Shown: positions 38,741-48,826, numbered from the stretch's first letter. The stretch is DNA of 64,000 nt from Bartonella massiliensis (GCF_902150025.1 NZ_CABFVS010000013.1:1-64000); one strand, 5' to 3'. Made by a program: numbers and translations. The notes: generated by a model from the sequence alone, not told the origin.

Positions 38741-39561
38741 ATAATCTCCCCCCTCTGCGTGAGGTCATTGATACATATGGCTTACAAGCTCATAAATCTT
38801 TGGGACAAAATTTTCTTCTTGATCTGAATTTAACCTCTAAAATTGCTCATCAAGCAGGAAATATAGAAGGAAAACCCGTTATTGAAGTTGGACCAGGTCC
38901 TGGAGGGCTCACGCGCGCCTTGCTCGCAAAGGGGGCTATTGTAACAGCAATAGAACGCGATGAGCGCTGCATACCGGCTCTCTTAGAAATAGAAAAACAC
39001 TATCCGAACAAATTAAAACTTATTTGTCATGATGCGCTAAAACAAGACTTCTCAAAACTCTTTGTAACAAGCCCTGAAAAGCCACGCATTATTGCCAATC
39101 TTCCTTATAATATTGGAACACAACTCTTATTAAATTGGCTGTTAGTGGAACCATGGCCTCCTTTTTATGAATCAATGACATTGATGTTTCAACGAGAGGT
39201 TGCCCAACGGATTACGGCCAAACCTCAATCTTCTCATTATGGACGTCTTAGCGTCTTAACTGGCTGGCGTACCACGGCTAAAATTGCTTTTGATGTGCCT
39301 CCTCAAGCTTTCATACCGGCACCTAAAGTAACATCTTCCGTTGTTCATATTATCCCACGAACACGACCTCTTGTCTGTTCTGCACAAAAATTAAGCCTCG
39401 TCACAAAAACCGCTTTTGGACAAAGACGAAAAATGCTTCGTCAAAACCTCAAAACACTTGGAGGTACAGTACTGTTAGAAAAGGCTGGCATTGATGGAAC
39501 GCGCCGTGCTGAAACACTTTCGATTTCTGAATTTGTGACTTTAGCAAATCTGATAACCTAA
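38731..39561 (+). CDS. rsmA: 16S rRNA dimethyladenosine transferase (KsgA)
   Basis: Dimethylates A1518 and A1519 of 16S rRNA late in 30S assembly. 276 residues: [14 protein letters not shown] start, SAM motif [16 protein letters not shown] near residue 52, [11 protein letters not shown] (catalytic NLPY) near 125, [10 protein letters not shown], and a C-terminal [13 protein letters not shown] segment. Last gene of the lptF-rsmA operon and convergent with gmk; only about 30 bases separate them and I see no obvious hairpin. Confidence 0.96.
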   Translation: MPIDNLPPLREVIDTYGLQAHKSLGQNFLLDLNLTSKIAHQAGNIEGKPVIEVGPGPGGLTRALLAKGAIVTAIERDERCIPALLEIEKHYPNKLKLICHDALKQDFSKLFVTSPEKPRIIANLPYNIGTQLLLNWLLVEPWPPFYESMTLMFQREVAQRITAKPQSSHYGRLSVLTGWRTTAKIAFDVPPQAFIPAPKVTSSVVHIIPRTRPLVCSAQKLSLVTKTAFGQRRKMLRQNLKTLGGTVLLEKAGIDGTRRAETLSISEFVTLANLIT

Positions 39562-39592
39562 AAAGTATAACTTTTTCAAAACAATAAAAATA

Positions 39593-40260
39593 TTAATCAA
39601 TCTTTTCAGCAATAAGTCTATCAACAAAAGAGCCAAGAAAAGCACAGCGCTCGCGTTTTGCTGTTTCAGCTAAATAAATTGATTTAATAAGTGATAAAGA
39701 CTGATCTAAGTCTTCATTAATTACAATATAATCATAAGAATGCCAATGTTTTAGCTCTGTTCGTGCGTTCTCCAGTCGTAAATTGATGATATCTTGACTA
39801 TCTTCTGCTCGACGATGTAAACGCGAAACAAGCTCTTTCATTGATGGTGGAAGAATAAAAACAGATACGGTATCTCCTGGCATTTTTTTTGCATCTGCTC
39901 AGTGCCTTGATAATCAATATCAAACAACATATCACGACCAGCACTCAATGCATTTTCAACGCTTTCGCGTAAAGTTCCGTAATAATTCCCATGGACCTCT
40001 GCCCATTCAATAAATTCATCTCTATCACGTTTATGTTCAAACTCTTCCTTTGAAATAAAGTGATAGTGGAGACCTTCTACTTCACTAGAACGCTTTTTCC
40101 TTGTGGTCGCACTGACAGAAAGCTCTAATTGTCCATCTTTTAGGAGTAAGCGAGAAATTGTTGATTTACCAGTACCTGAAGGTGAAGAGAGAATAAATAA
40201 AAAACCGCGGCGCTGATTTATTTTTATCGTATTCAACGCACTTTTAAAGTCTGTCATCAT
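39593..40260 (-). pseudogene. gmk: Guanylate kinase, split by a one-base loss in a poly-A tract
   Basis: Phosphorylates GMP to GDP and is normally essential. The upstream part (40260 down to about 39891) holds the P-loop [11 protein letters not shown], the GMP-binding block [13 protein letters not shown] and [16 protein letters not shown]. At the A8 tract in the coding strand (39883-39890 as T8) the frame shifts and ends after 140 codons. The remaining 96 codons ([18 protein letters not shown] ... to 39593) complete a normal Gmk if one A is added, giving QMQKKMPGD across the join. As sequenced the lid and C-terminal helix are lost. A sequencing error or transcriptional slippage on the A-run is more plausible than true loss. 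Confidence 0.85.
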
Positions 40261-40409
40261 ATTATTCTACTTTGTTCATAAATTTTTTAAAAATTTGAAT
40301 GATACATTATCTCAAGCTTTTTCCTAATCAATTGTTTTTTAGCGGTTCTCCATGTTATTCTGCACCTTTTATTGAGATCATTTATCAAAAAATATATTAC
40401 TTTCTTTCT

Positions 40410-40545
40410 TAAAGATTTTTTATCCATACGCTTATTCTACTCGTAACATATAAGAAAATGATTTTTTATCATTCTTATCAAAAGTTTAAGGTGAAAAATC
40501 TTACTCTATTTTTGGCTCTCATTTACGATATATAGTATCATTATA
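40410..40545. repeat. Weak dispersed repeat copy (candidate copy 5)
   Basis: Sequence between gmk and mltG that aligns loosely with the 1326-1492 repeat: TTTTTATCCATACGCTTATTC, then AAGAAAATGATTTT, and an ATCATTATAAATCAATT tail, with many differences. yicC usually lies between gmk and mltG in relatives and is absent. No gene is visible in 40261-40547. Confidence 0.35.
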
Positions 40546-40547
40546 AA

Positions 40548-41597
40548 TCAATTTTTTGCCTTTAATTCTCGCCATTTGCGAACATTCACATTATGTTCCT
40601 CTAAAGTTCGAGAAAAAACATGTCCTCCTGAACCATCTGCAACAAAATAAAGCGCATCACTGCTTGGTGGATGTGCCACCGCTTTCAAAGAATCGCGCCC
40701 TGGATTTGCAATAGCTGTTGGGGGCAAACCATTAATTTTATAAGTATTATAAGGTGTTTCCTTCTCAAGATCTGAACGATAAATTGCACGATCCGATGGC
40801 TTTCCTTTTCCTCCAAAGAGACCATAAATTACCGTTGGATCCGATTGAAGACGCATATGCTTTGTAAGGCGGTTATAAAATACCGCAGCAACCATTGGTC
40901 TTTCTGCTGCAACTCCTGTTTCTTTCTCAACAATTGAGGCCAATATAACAAATTCATCAATTGATTTAATGGGTAAATCAGGTGAACGTGTAGCCCATAT
41001 TGTATGAATTAAATTTTTCTGTCCTTCGAGCAATCTGTTGATAATTTCTTCGCGCGTCGTCCCTCGAATAAAACGAACAGTATCCGTCATCAAATAGCCT
41101 TCTGGAGGCAAAATTTTTGGAAGATCCCCAATCAAAATTTCATTTTCCGCTAAGCGATCAAAAACTTGCTGAACCGTTAAACCTTCTGGTACTGTAAATG
41201 TATATTCAATGGATTTTCCTTTCACAAGAATATCCATAATGTCCTGCATTGATGCATGAGCTGGAATTAAATATTCACCAGCCTTCAGATGAGTTGTGTT
41301 TTGGTAATAACCAACCCCATAAACAAAAATATCTGATGACCGAATGAAACCACGCTTTTCTAGCAATGACGCAATCTCACGAATTCCTGTTCCTGGATGA
41401 ATAAGAACAACTTGTCCTTCCTCAATTTTTCCCTTTTCCTCAAAAATACTTTTTCCAATATAAAGAGGAATACTTATGCCAAAAAGAATAATCACAATTA
41501 GCATAAGAAAAAAATGACCGATAATAACCAACGGATTACGGACGATCGATGATTTCTTTCGTTTTTTATGTGTTAACATGTCATATATCTGCTTCAA
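40548..41597 (-). CDS. mltG: Endolytic murein transglycosylase MltG
   Basis: Cleaves nascent peptidoglycan strands in the inner membrane and sets glycan length. 349 residues: short cytoplasmic N-terminus, one membrane helix at about 25-45, a LysM-like domain (VLIHPGTGIREIASLLEKRGFI), then the YceG fold with VPEGLTVQQVFDRLAENE, the catalytic Glu in LASIVEKETG, and VFYNRLTKHMRLQSDPTVIYG. The closing segment is YFVADGSGGHVFSRTLEEHN. It follows fabF, the usual alphaproteobacterial neighbour. Confidence 0.94.
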   Translation of the reverse strand: MKQIYDMLTHKKRKKSSIVRNPLVIIGHFFLMLIVIILFGISIPLYIGKSIFEEKGKIEEGQVVLIHPGTGIREIASLLEKRGFIRSSDIFVYGVGYYQNTTHLKAGEYLIPAHASMQDIMDILVKGKSIEYTFTVPEGLTVQQVFDRLAENEILIGDLPKILPPEGYLMTDTVRFIRGTTREEIINRLLEGQKNLIHTIWATRSPDLPIKSIDEFVILASIVEKETGVAAERPMVAAVFYNRLTKHMRLQSDPTVIYGLFGGKGKPSDRAIYRSDLEKETPYNTYKINGLPPTAIANPGRDSLKAVAHPPSSDALYFVADGSGGHVFSRTLEEHNVNVRKWRELKAKN

Positions 41598-41745
41598 TGA
41601 TTCGACGAGGAATCGCTTCTGTCCTTTAATGATTTTTTACATCGGACTTAACCCATCAATAGAAATTAAGGACAATATTATAATTTCCCATTCACCTTAT
41701 AATAAAAGAGAAAATTCAAAAGCAGAAATTAAATGAAAATACTTA

Positions 41746-43008
41746 TTATCCCCTAAAACGTCGCATCACTAATGATGCATTTGTCCCACCAAATCCAAAA
41801 GAGTTTGAAAGTATCGTATCAATTTTTCGCTCACGCGGTTTGTGCGGCACAAGATCGATTTTTGTTTCAATCGACGGATTGTCAAGATTAAGAGTCGCTG
41901 GCGCTATATTGTCCCGTATAGCTAAAACACAAAAAATAGCCTCAGCAGCACCGGCAGCACCAAGTAAATGCCCGATAGATGATTTCGTTGATGACATAGA
42001 AACTTGTGAGACATAATTCCCTAAAACACGCTCAACAGCTGCAAGCTCTATGGCATCAGCCATCGTCGATGTACCATGAGCATTAATATAATCAAGTTCA
42101 CTCACATTCACTTGTGCATGCTTAAGAGCCGACATCATACTACGCTGAGCCCCTTCACCACTTTCTGAAGGCGCTGTAATGTGGTAAGCGTCACCCGATA
42201 AACCATAGCCCATAACCTCAGCATAAATATGAGCCCCTCGCCTTTTGGCATGTTCCAGCTCTTCTAAAACCACAATCGCCGCTCCCTCCCCCATCACAAA
42301 ACCATCACGATCAGCATCATAAGGACGTGAGGCCCGTTCAGGATCATCATTGCGACAAGTAGAAAGAGCTCTACAAGCAGAAAAACCTGCAAGAGATATC
42401 CGATTTATCGGAGATTCGGTCCCCCCTGCTACCATGACATCTGCATCACCGAACATAATCAACCGCGCGGCATCACCGATCGCATGTGCCCCCGTCGAAC
42501 AAGCTGTTACGACAGAATGATTAGGACCCCGTAAACCATATTGAATAGACACATAGCCAGAAGCAAGATTAATCAAACGACCTGGAATAAAAAAAGGAGA
42601 AACACGACGTGGACCTTTATCACGAAGCGTATAACCAGCTTCAACAATGCCCTCAATTCCTCCAATCCCAGAACCAATTAATACCCCTGTACAAATCTGA
42701 TCTTCATCATTTTTAGGAAACCATTCAGCATCTGCAAGCGCTTGGTGAGCAGCAGCCATTGCATAAACGATAAATGCATCAACCTTACGTTGCTCTTTAG
42801 GTTCCATATACAAATCAGGATTATAAGTCCCCTCTGTTCCTTCCCCTAAGGGGATACGCGCTGCAATCTGGCATGGCAAATCAGACACATCAAATTCAGT
42901 AACCCGCCGAACACCACTTCTCCCTTCCAGAAGTCGCTTCCAGCTATATTCAACATTACCTGCTAATGGTGATACTAATCCTAAACCAGTAACAACAACA
43001 CGTCTCAT
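41746..43008 (-). CDS. fabF: 3-oxoacyl-[acyl-carrier-protein] synthase II
   Basis: Condenses malonyl-ACP with acyl-ACP in fatty-acid elongation. 420 residues of the thiolase fold. The Cys-His-His triad is visible: Cys in VVTACSTGAHAIGDA near residue 168, His in INAHGTSTMADAIE near 308, His in SSIGHLLGAAGAAEA near 345. It ends in the typical SNSFGFGGTNASLV loop. It lies about 100 bases downstream of acpP, its substrate carrier. Confidence 0.97.
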   Translation of the reverse strand: MRRVVVTGLGLVSPLAGNVEYSWKRLLEGRSGVRRVTEFDVSDLPCQIAARIPLGEGTEGTYNPDLYMEPKEQRKVDAFIVYAMAAAHQALADAEWFPKNDEDQICTGVLIGSGIGGIEGIVEAGYTLRDKGPRRVSPFFIPGRLINLASGYVSIQYGLRGPNHSVVTACSTGAHAIGDAARLIMFGDADVMVAGGTESPINRISLAGFSACRALSTCRNDDPERASRPYDADRDGFVMGEGAAIVVLEELEHAKRRGAHIYAEVMGYGLSGDAYHITAPSESGEGAQRSMMSALKHAQVNVSELDYINAHGTSTMADAIELAAVERVLGNYVSQVSMSSTKSSIGHLLGAAGAAEAIFCVLAIRDNIAPATLNLDNPSIETKIDLVPHKPRERKIDTILSNSFGFGGTNASLVMRRFRG

Positions 43009-43106
43009 AACTTCTAACCTTGAACTAAACTTCCGTTCTCAAAGCTCTCTTTTTAAAAAGCCCTGTAGAATATAGGCAAAAGCAAGCAGTGCCTTTGCCC
43101 TAATAA

Positions 43107-43343
43107 TCATGCAGAAGCTTTATCAATGAACTTGACTGCATCACCAACTGTAAAAATCGTTTCAGCAGCTTCATCTGGAATTTCTACACCAAATTCTTCT
43201 TCAAAAGCCATAACGAGTTCAACCGTATCAAGACTATCAGCCCCTAAATCATCGATAAAGCTTGCATTTTCTACGACTTTATCGGCATTAACCCCAAGAT
43301 GTTCCACAATAATTTTCTTAACGCGCTCTACTGTATCACTCAT
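43107..43343 (-). CDS. acpP: Acyl carrier protein
   Basis: Carries growing acyl chains on 4'-phosphopantetheine. 78 residues, acidic, four-helix: the prosthetic-group serine is Ser37 in [13 protein letters not shown], followed by [18 protein letters not shown]. It sits between fabG and fabF as usual, with a 261-bp gap upstream that may hold its own promoter (common because ACP is abundant). Confidence 0.97.
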   Translation of the reverse strand: MSDTVERVKKIIVEHLGVNADKVVENASFIDDLGADSLDTVELVMAFEEEFGVEIPDEAAETIFTVGDAVKFIDKASA

Positions 43344-43604
43344 GTTGAAATCCTCGAATTTATTTTTTCCTATAATTTGGTTAACTATATCGGCTCATCT
43401 AATCAAGCAATAGATGCATTCCTTTAAAAGATTTTAGCAATGATTTAAAACATCCTGTGGATATCCCCTACAAAATGAATCAATCTGACATTCCGACATC
43501 AATTGATCAACGACCTTATAAAGAAATAGATGCATCTTTCCATTTCAATCGTTACTATCTAAAATAATACGTCTTATAAATCAATGTGGAATACAAGAAA
43601 ATAC

Positions 43605-44342
43605 TCAAATCATTGCCATTCCACCATTGATATGGAGTGTTTGACCTGTCATATAGGCCGCTTCATCGCTCGCTAAATAAACAGCAGCAGCAGCTATTTC
43701 TTTCCCACTCCCCATACGTTTCATTGGAATCGCAGCCATAATATTTTCTTTTTGCTTTTCGTTAAGCTTATCTGTCATGGCAGATTTAATAAATCCTGGA
43801 GCAATACAATTGACAGTAATGTTTCGTGAAGCAATTTCTTGTGCTAAAGCTTTAGAAAAACCTATCAAACCTGCTTTTGCAGCACAATAATTCGTTTGTC
43901 CAGGATTTCCCACAACACCAACAACAGATGTAATATTAATAATCCTTCCATAACGACGGCGCATCATAAAATGTGTTAATTCACGCGTCAAAAGAGAAGC
44001 TGCTGTTAAGTTAACTTCTAAAACATTATCCCAGTCTTTATCTTGCATACGCACAAAAAGACCATCCCTGGTGATTCCTGCATTGTTAACTAAAATATCA
44101 ACACCATCCATTTCTTTTTCTGCAACTTCAGCCAATTGTTTAACCGATTGACGCTCAGAAAGATTAGCGGGAAATACAAAAACATTCTGTCCTAATTCTT
44201 CTGCCACTTCTTGAAGCTTATCTTCACGTGTTCCATGAAGTCCAACAATGGCTCCTTGTGCATGGAAACAACGTGCAATTGCCTCACCAATTTCTCCCGA
44301 TGCCCCCGTTACAAGAGCTTTACGTCCTGTTAATCTAAACAT
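43605..44342 (-). CDS. fabG: 3-oxoacyl-[acyl-carrier-protein] reductase
   Basis: NADPH-dependent first reduction of the elongation cycle. 245-residue short-chain dehydrogenase: TGASGEIGEAIAR as the cofactor-binding turn, NNAGITRD, the catalytic Ser in INITSVVGVVGNPGQ, and YCAAKAG with Tyr and Lys. It closes with YMTGQTLHINGGMAMI, typical of FabG. It lies 19 bases downstream of fabD. Confidence 0.96.
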   Translation of the reverse strand: MFRLTGRKALVTGASGEIGEAIARCFHAQGAIVGLHGTREDKLQEVAEELGQNVFVFPANLSERQSVKQLAEVAEKEMDGVDILVNNAGITRDGLFVRMQDKDWDNVLEVNLTAASLLTRELTHFMMRRRYGRIINITSVVGVVGNPGQTNYCAAKAGLIGFSKALAQEIASRNITVNCIAPGFIKSAMTDKLNEKQKENIMAAIPMKRMGSGKEIAAAAVYLASDEAAYMTGQTLHINGGMAMI

Positions 44343-44361
44343 TTTTTAACTCCTTTATAGA

Positions 44362-45306
44362 TTAAACGCCAAGCATCCCTAGCGCTGCTTCTATTTCATC
44401 AACTGTTCCAACTATTACCCCTTTTATATCCTTATTAATACGACGCGTTAAACCTGTTAATACTTTTCCAGAACCAACCTCAAAAAGCGTATCGATCCCA
44501 TGAGCACCGATCCATTCTATTGTTTCACGCCACCGCACCCTCCCAGTTACTTGTTGAACAAGAAGAGCAGCAATATGCTCAGGATCGCTTTCTGGTGCAA
44601 CAGAAACATTGGCAATCAAAGGAATAATAGGGGCCGCTTTGTTAACAGTCAAAAGTGCTTTCTTCATGGCATCGGCAGCAGGCTGCATTAACATTGAGTG
44701 AAAAGGTGCAGAAACTGGAAGAAGAAGTGCACGTTTTGCACCTTTTGTTGATGCAATCTCTACTGCTTTCTCAACGGCTTTTGCGACACCTGAAATCACA
44801 ATTTGCCCACCACCATTATCATTGGCAATCTGGCATAGTCCTTCTCCAGAAACAGTTTGGCAAATTTCTTCCACAACCTGCTCTTCCAAACCGATAAGAG
44901 CTGCCATAGAACCTTCACCAACCGCAACAGCAGCCTGCATAGCATTGCCACGAATACGCAAAAGCCTTGCCGTATCTGTGAGACTGAATGTACCTGCAGC
45001 ACAAAGAGCTGAATATTCGCCTAAAGAATGACCGGCAACAAACTTTACCTTTTCTTCTATACGAAGCCCTAATTGTTCCATCACACGAATAACAGCCATG
45101 GATACAGCCATTAATGCTGGTTGTGCATTGGCTGTTAACGTTAAAACATCTGCTGGTCCTTCAAAAATAATCTCTGATAATTTCTCACCTAAAGCATCAT
45201 CAACTTCCTCGAAAACCATTCGCGCCGCAACAAATTGCTCTGTAAGCGCCTTCCCCATCCCAACAAGTTGACTTCCTTGCCCTGGAAAAATAAAAGCTGC
45301 ACCCAT
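44362..45306 (-). CDS. fabD: Malonyl-CoA:ACP transacylase
   Basis: Loads malonate onto ACP. 314 residues: AFIFPGQGSQLVGMGKAL at the start (oxyanion region), the catalytic serine in FVAGHSLGEYSALCAAG near residue 94, a conserved LLPVSAPFHSMLM with the catalytic His near 203, and FEVGSGKVLTGL near the end. It heads the minus-strand fab cluster. Confidence 0.96.
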   Translation of the reverse strand: MGAAFIFPGQGSQLVGMGKALTEQFVAARMVFEEVDDALGEKLSEIIFEGPADVLTLTANAQPALMAVSMAVIRVMEQLGLRIEEKVKFVAGHSLGEYSALCAAGTFSLTDTARLLRIRGNAMQAAVAVGEGSMAALIGLEEQVVEEICQTVSGEGLCQIANDNGGGQIVISGVAKAVEKAVEIASTKGAKRALLLPVSAPFHSMLMQPAADAMKKALLTVNKAAPIIPLIANVSVAPESDPEHIAALLVQQVTGRVRWRETIEWIGAHGIDTLFEVGSGKVLTGLTRRINKDIKGVIVGTVDEIEAALGMLGV

Positions 45307-45412
45307 TAACCGACTCCTAAAATTGTGCCATTAAATTATTTTCTTTTGACCTTATTCATCGGCAAAAAGTCAAGATAAAGTGCTTTATTTAGAATGAATA
45401 TCTCTCTTAAAA

Positions 45413-45970
45413 TTATTTTAAAGGCGGAATTTGATATAAAAACTTAGGAAAATGCGGAGCGATAAACTGAATAACGCTCAAACTCATGAGACTTCCTAAA
45501 ATTATACCTGCTAAAATATCAAAGGGATAATGTACCCCCACAAAGATGCGTGCCCAACAGATCAAGCATAAAAATACCACGGCATATTTAAAAACCCCTT
45601 TATATCGATAAAAATAAAAGCTCGCTGTATAAGATGCAATGGTTAAGGCATGATTACTAGGAAAAGAAGCTGTTGCACGATGTTTAATAAGCGGTGTTGT
45701 CAACCCTACAACGAATGGGCGTGGATGGAAATAAATGAGAGAAATCAGATAACCTATAAAAAGAGCTATACAAATGCTTATGCAAATGCTTAGTACAATA
45801 CATCTTTCCTTTTTTCCACCACAAAACCACAATGCACATAGATGAAGAGGAATAATGTAAATTAAAAATTTTGCACAAAAAATACTAAACAAAACTAAAA
45901 TCGACCAAGATTGATGATTACCGACAAGCATCTTAAAGAGTGTAACATCAATCTGGTTTAAAAAGTCCAT
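45413..45970 (-). CDS. PAP2-family membrane phosphatase
   Basis: A 185-residue inner-membrane protein with five to six hydrophobic segments and the lipid-phosphatase motifs: YFHPRPF (motif 1), SFPSNHALTIA (motif 2) and RIFVGVHYPFDILAG (motif 3). This resembles BcrC/undecaprenyl-diphosphatase-type enzymes that recycle the carrier lipid, although phosphatidylglycerophosphate phosphatase is also possible. It is on the minus strand upstream of the fab cluster and has its own RBS (GGAGAG). No operon partner is clear. Confidence 0.8.
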   Translation of the reverse strand: MDFLNQIDVTLFKMLVGNHQSWSILVLFSIFCAKFLIYIIPLHLCALWFCGGKKERCIVLSICISICIALFIGYLISLIYFHPRPFVVGLTTPLIKHRATASFPSNHALTIASYTASFYFYRYKGVFKYAVVFLCLICWARIFVGVHYPFDILAGIILGSLMSLSVIQFIAPHFPKFLYQIPPLK

Positions 45971-46317
45971 TTTTCTCTCCTTTATCTATATATTACAACA
46001 CTATCGCTTTAGTAGAAGAGAGAAATATATTGAAAATATATCAAGATTTAATAAATCAATTTTTTTATATGCGTAAACTTGCTATTTTAAAAAAGAACCT
46101 GTAGATGTAAAACGTTTGTTGCCGGCGTTTTAGCTGGAGGTTGAACGGAGGGCTGTAAAATATCAGTAGGAAATACAATGTTTCCGGCCTCCCGTGTTTC
46201 CGCTCTGAGATGTCTCGAATCGTAAACGCGTCCTTTCTTCTTTGGGTTTCCAAAAAAGACAAGTCGCAGAGGCTTTGCGCTAAAACCGGTAAGATTTAAT
46301 TGAAGAAAGGCAAAACA
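45971..46317. other. Leader region upstream of rpsF
   Basis: Base composition from about 46085 to 46290 is clearly more GC-rich than other gaps (for example TTGCCGGCG, GGAGGTTGAACGGAGGGC, TTTCCGGCCTCCCG). No protein is recognisable. Such composition in a ribosomal-protein leader could reflect an S6:S18-responsive structure, but I cannot draw a supported fold. Antisense frames here are treated as noise. Confidence 0.35.
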
Positions 46318-46725
46318 ATGGCTCTTTATGAACATATGTTCCTTGCCCGACAAGACATTGCACCACAGCAAATTGATGAACTTTTGAGCCTCTACAAAAG
46401 TGTCATTGAAACGCATGGTGGAAAAGTTGGGCGTGTAGAAAATTGGGGACTTCGTCCTCTTGCTTATCGTATTCGTAAAAATCGTAAGGCTTATTATGTT
46501 TTGGTCAATATTGATGCACCTGCTGCAGCAATTGCTGAAATGGAACGTCAGATGCGAATCAATGAAGATATTTTGCGTTACATGACTATTCGTGTAGAAA
46601 AACACGAAAAAGAAAAATCCGCAATGCTTTCACACCTTGATCGTCATGCCCACAGTAGTCAGGATGAAGAACGCTCTCGTTCTCCGCGTCATCAACGTGA
46701 AAATGCTATAGAAGGGGTAGAATAA
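46318..46725 (+). CDS. rpsF: 30S ribosomal protein S6
   Basis: Binds 16S rRNA together with S18. The ATG at 46318 follows an AAGAAAGG site by seven bases and matches the conserved start [14 protein letters not shown]; the upstream in-frame ATG at 46300 is rejected. 135 residues: ferredoxin-like fold with [23 protein letters not shown], then a charged, probably disordered alphaproteobacterial tail after residue 95. rpsR begins at its stop codon. Confidence 0.97.
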   Translation: MALYEHMFLARQDIAPQQIDELLSLYKSVIETHGGKVGRVENWGLRPLAYRIRKNRKAYYVLVNIDAPAAAIAEMERQMRINEDILRYMTIRVEKHEKEKSAMLSHLDRHAHSSQDEERSRSPRHQRENAIEGVE

Positions 46726-46973
46726 TGGCTGATACAAATCAAACCGCTGCACGTCGCCCTTTTCATCGTCGTCGTAAAACATGTCCTTTTTCAGGCGCTA
46801 ATGCTCCCAAAATTGATTATAAAGATATCAAATTATTACAACGTTATATTTCTGAACGTGGGAAAATTGTTCCTTCACGGATTACAGCTGTTAGCCAGAA
46901 AAAACAGCGTGAACTAGCAAACGCTATCAAACGCGCTCGCTTTTTAGGCTTACTTCCATATGTTATAAAGTAA
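46725..46973 (+). CDS. rpsR: 30S ribosomal protein S18
   Basis: 82 residues, highly basic, with [38 protein letters not shown] and [13 protein letters not shown], which is diagnostic for S18. It overlaps the rpsF stop by one base and is followed by a good terminator at 46989, so rpsF-rpsR form a short operon. Confidence 0.97.
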   Translation: MADTNQTAARRPFHRRRKTCPFSGANAPKIDYKDIKLLQRYISERGKIVPSRITAVSQKKQRELANAIKRARFLGLLPYVIK

Positions 46974-46988
46974 ACGATCAAAGCACTT

Positions 46989-47019
46989 AAGCAGCTGGAG
47001 AAACTCTTCAGTTGCTTTT
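46989..47019 (+). terminator. Terminator after rpsR
   Basis: AAGCAGCTG pairs with CAGTTGCTT (one G-U pair) around a loop in which GAG and CTC can pair again, followed by TTTTC. It lies 15 bases past the rpsR stop. Confidence 0.7.
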
Positions 47020-47136
47020 CTTGTATGGTTTAGGAAAATGGCTTATCATATACTATTTATATGCTATGTTAGGCTATTAAATATCAAAGTTGAGGTATTG
47101 CCATGCCTCTAACTGCAAAAAAGCAGGACAGCAATA

Positions 47137-48117
47137 ATGAAAAAAAATCGCAATTATGAGATATTGACCGGTGTTTTGGCTGGATTGTTTGCTGTTGTGA
47201 TAGGAATGGCTATCATCAGTACTGAAAATAGAATACCCTCTTTATCTCTACTTCTTGGTTGCTTTCTTTCATTGCCAATTTTTATTGTTGCATTCGGCCA
47301 AGGAACATTTGCTAGCTTCGTTGCCTTAATCAGTGCGACTGTTATTCTTTCCTTAGTTACTGATATCTATATTGCTCTTGATCTTGCACTATTATCTTTT
47401 CTTCCTGCTGTTTATGCTTCTTGGCTACTTGGACTTGCACGACCAGCGCAAAAAGAAAATACACTGATATGGTACCCATTATCATCTGTTATTTTTCATT
47501 TAACAAACTTTATTGCTTTTATAGTCACCTTTATTGGACTCTATGTAAAAGCCCGCCCAGATAGTCCTTTTATTGCACAAAAAATCACTGCAAATATCGT
47601 ACAAACTCTACAACAGTCGCAATCCTTAAAAGAAGCTGATATACTTAATGTTAGTGAATTTTTAATGGCGCATGCCGCAACTTTAGCAGCTATTGCTCTG
47701 GCAGCTTCTAGTTTGATTTTTTTCATTGGTAATCTTTATTTTTCAATAATGACAGCTCAATATATGAAGTGGTTAAAAAGACCTCGAGATGATTGGAGCA
47801 AAACCCTTCGTCTGCCAATTTCTGGAATTGTTATTTTCATCGTTGTTTCCATAGCATCAATGATTGAATTTAGCGATTCTCTTAATTTGGGAACATATGT
47901 TTTTAGCTCTGCCTATACTGTCATCATATCAATTAGCGGTTTAGCCTATCTTCACAATATTACAAAAGGAGTAAACGGTCGGATTATTATACTTTCGCTT
48001 GTCTATATTGCTATTTTAACTGTTGTTTTTTTCCCGCCTATTTCTTTAATGATGCTTTTGATGGGTATTTGGGCCGCTATTCAATACAACTTTCAATCAC
48101 GAAAAAAACTTCCCTAA
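47137..48117 (+). CDS. DUF2232 family membrane protein
   Basis: 326 residues with about eight hydrophobic helices and no catalytic motif. The family is found in alphaproteobacteria between rpsR and rplI and has no known function. The start at 47137 follows a GCAGGACAG-like site. The gene ends 25 bases before rplI, suggesting they are co-transcribed, but a terminator precedes it, so its promoter probably lies in 47020-47136. Confidence 0.75.
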   Translation: MKKNRNYEILTGVLAGLFAVVIGMAIISTENRIPSLSLLLGCFLSLPIFIVAFGQGTFASFVALISATVILSLVTDIYIALDLALLSFLPAVYASWLLGLARPAQKENTLIWYPLSSVIFHLTNFIAFIVTFIGLYVKARPDSPFIAQKITANIVQTLQQSQSLKEADILNVSEFLMAHAATLAAIALAASSLIFFIGNLYFSIMTAQYMKWLKRPRDDWSKTLRLPISGIVIFIVVSIASMIEFSDSLNLGTYVFSSAYTVIISISGLAYLHNITKGVNGRIIILSLVYIAILTVVFFPPISLMMLLMGIWAAIQYNFQSRKKLP

Positions 48118-48142
48118 ATTTATTTGTTCGAAAGGAAAAACT

Positions 48143-48739
48143 ATGGATATTATTTTACTTGAGCGCATTCCTCGTCTTGGCCAGATGGGTGATATTGTCT
48201 CAGTTAAAGATGGTTATGCACGTAACTTTCTTTTGCCTCAAGGTAAAGCTTTACGTGCAAATGAAGCGAATAAAAAACATTTTGAGATGCAACGTGCACA
48301 GCTTGAAGCACGTAACCTTGAGCGCAAAAGCGAAGCACAAAAAGTTGCTGAAAAACTTGATGGTCAATCATTTATCGTTGTTCGTTCTGCTGGTGAAACA
48401 GGACAACTTTATGGATCTGTATCAACGCGTGATATTTCTCAAATCATAACGAATGAAGGCTTTTCTATTGGGCGAAATCAAATTGAACTAAACCATCCAA
48501 TAAAAATGATCGGTCTTCACACCATCACTCTTAGCCTCCATCCTGAAGTTCAAATTTCTGTGGTTATTAACGTTGCACGTTCTGCCAGTGAAGCACAACG
48601 CCAAGCAGAAGGTGAAACACTCACTTCTGCTGAAGAAATATATAATATTCAAGAAGAAATATTAGAAGAAAATCAGGAGGAATTGTTGCTCAAAGAAATG
48701 AATGACAACGATATAAACAGTCCTCACCAAGAAGCTTAA
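48143..48739 (+). CDS. rplI: 50S ribosomal protein L9
   Basis: 198 residues. The N-domain begins [36 protein letters not shown], which is diagnostic. A long connecting helix (ANEAN to VAEKLDG) and the C-domain ([12 protein letters not shown]) follow. The tail after residue 150 is a Glu-rich extension common in Rhizobiales. A GAAAGGAAAAA site lies directly upstream. Confidence 0.97.
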   Translation: MDIILLERIPRLGQMGDIVSVKDGYARNFLLPQGKALRANEANKKHFEMQRAQLEARNLERKSEAQKVAEKLDGQSFIVVRSAGETGQLYGSVSTRDISQIITNEGFSIGRNQIELNHPIKMIGLHTITLSLHPEVQISVVINVARSASEAQRQAEGETLTSAEEIYNIQEEILEENQEELLLKEMNDNDINSPHQEA

Positions 48740-48779
48740 TTACTCCTTTTTCCTGTTTTATATCTTTTATTCCATTTAA

Positions 48780-48826
48780 ATGGTCATAAAATACTTAGGC
48801 TTTAAAGCTGAGTATTTTATGACCAT
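48780..48826. repeat. Long inverted repeat after rplI
   Basis: ATGGTCATAAAATACT pairs perfectly with AGTATTTTATGACCAT (16 bp), and the 15-base loop can pair further as GGCTTT with AAAGCT. There is no T-run on either strand, so it is not a standard intrinsic terminator. It lies 40 bases past rplI. Confidence 0.8.

Noticed and set aside
43565-43592. Possible sixth copy of the dispersed repeat tail near fabG
   Set aside because: Only a TTATAAATCAATGT-like tail matches; too short and AT-rich to count as a copy.
46087-46605. 172-codon minus-strand frame over rpsF
   Set aside because: Antisense to rpsF and its leader; no motifs; ribosomal protein assignment is certain.
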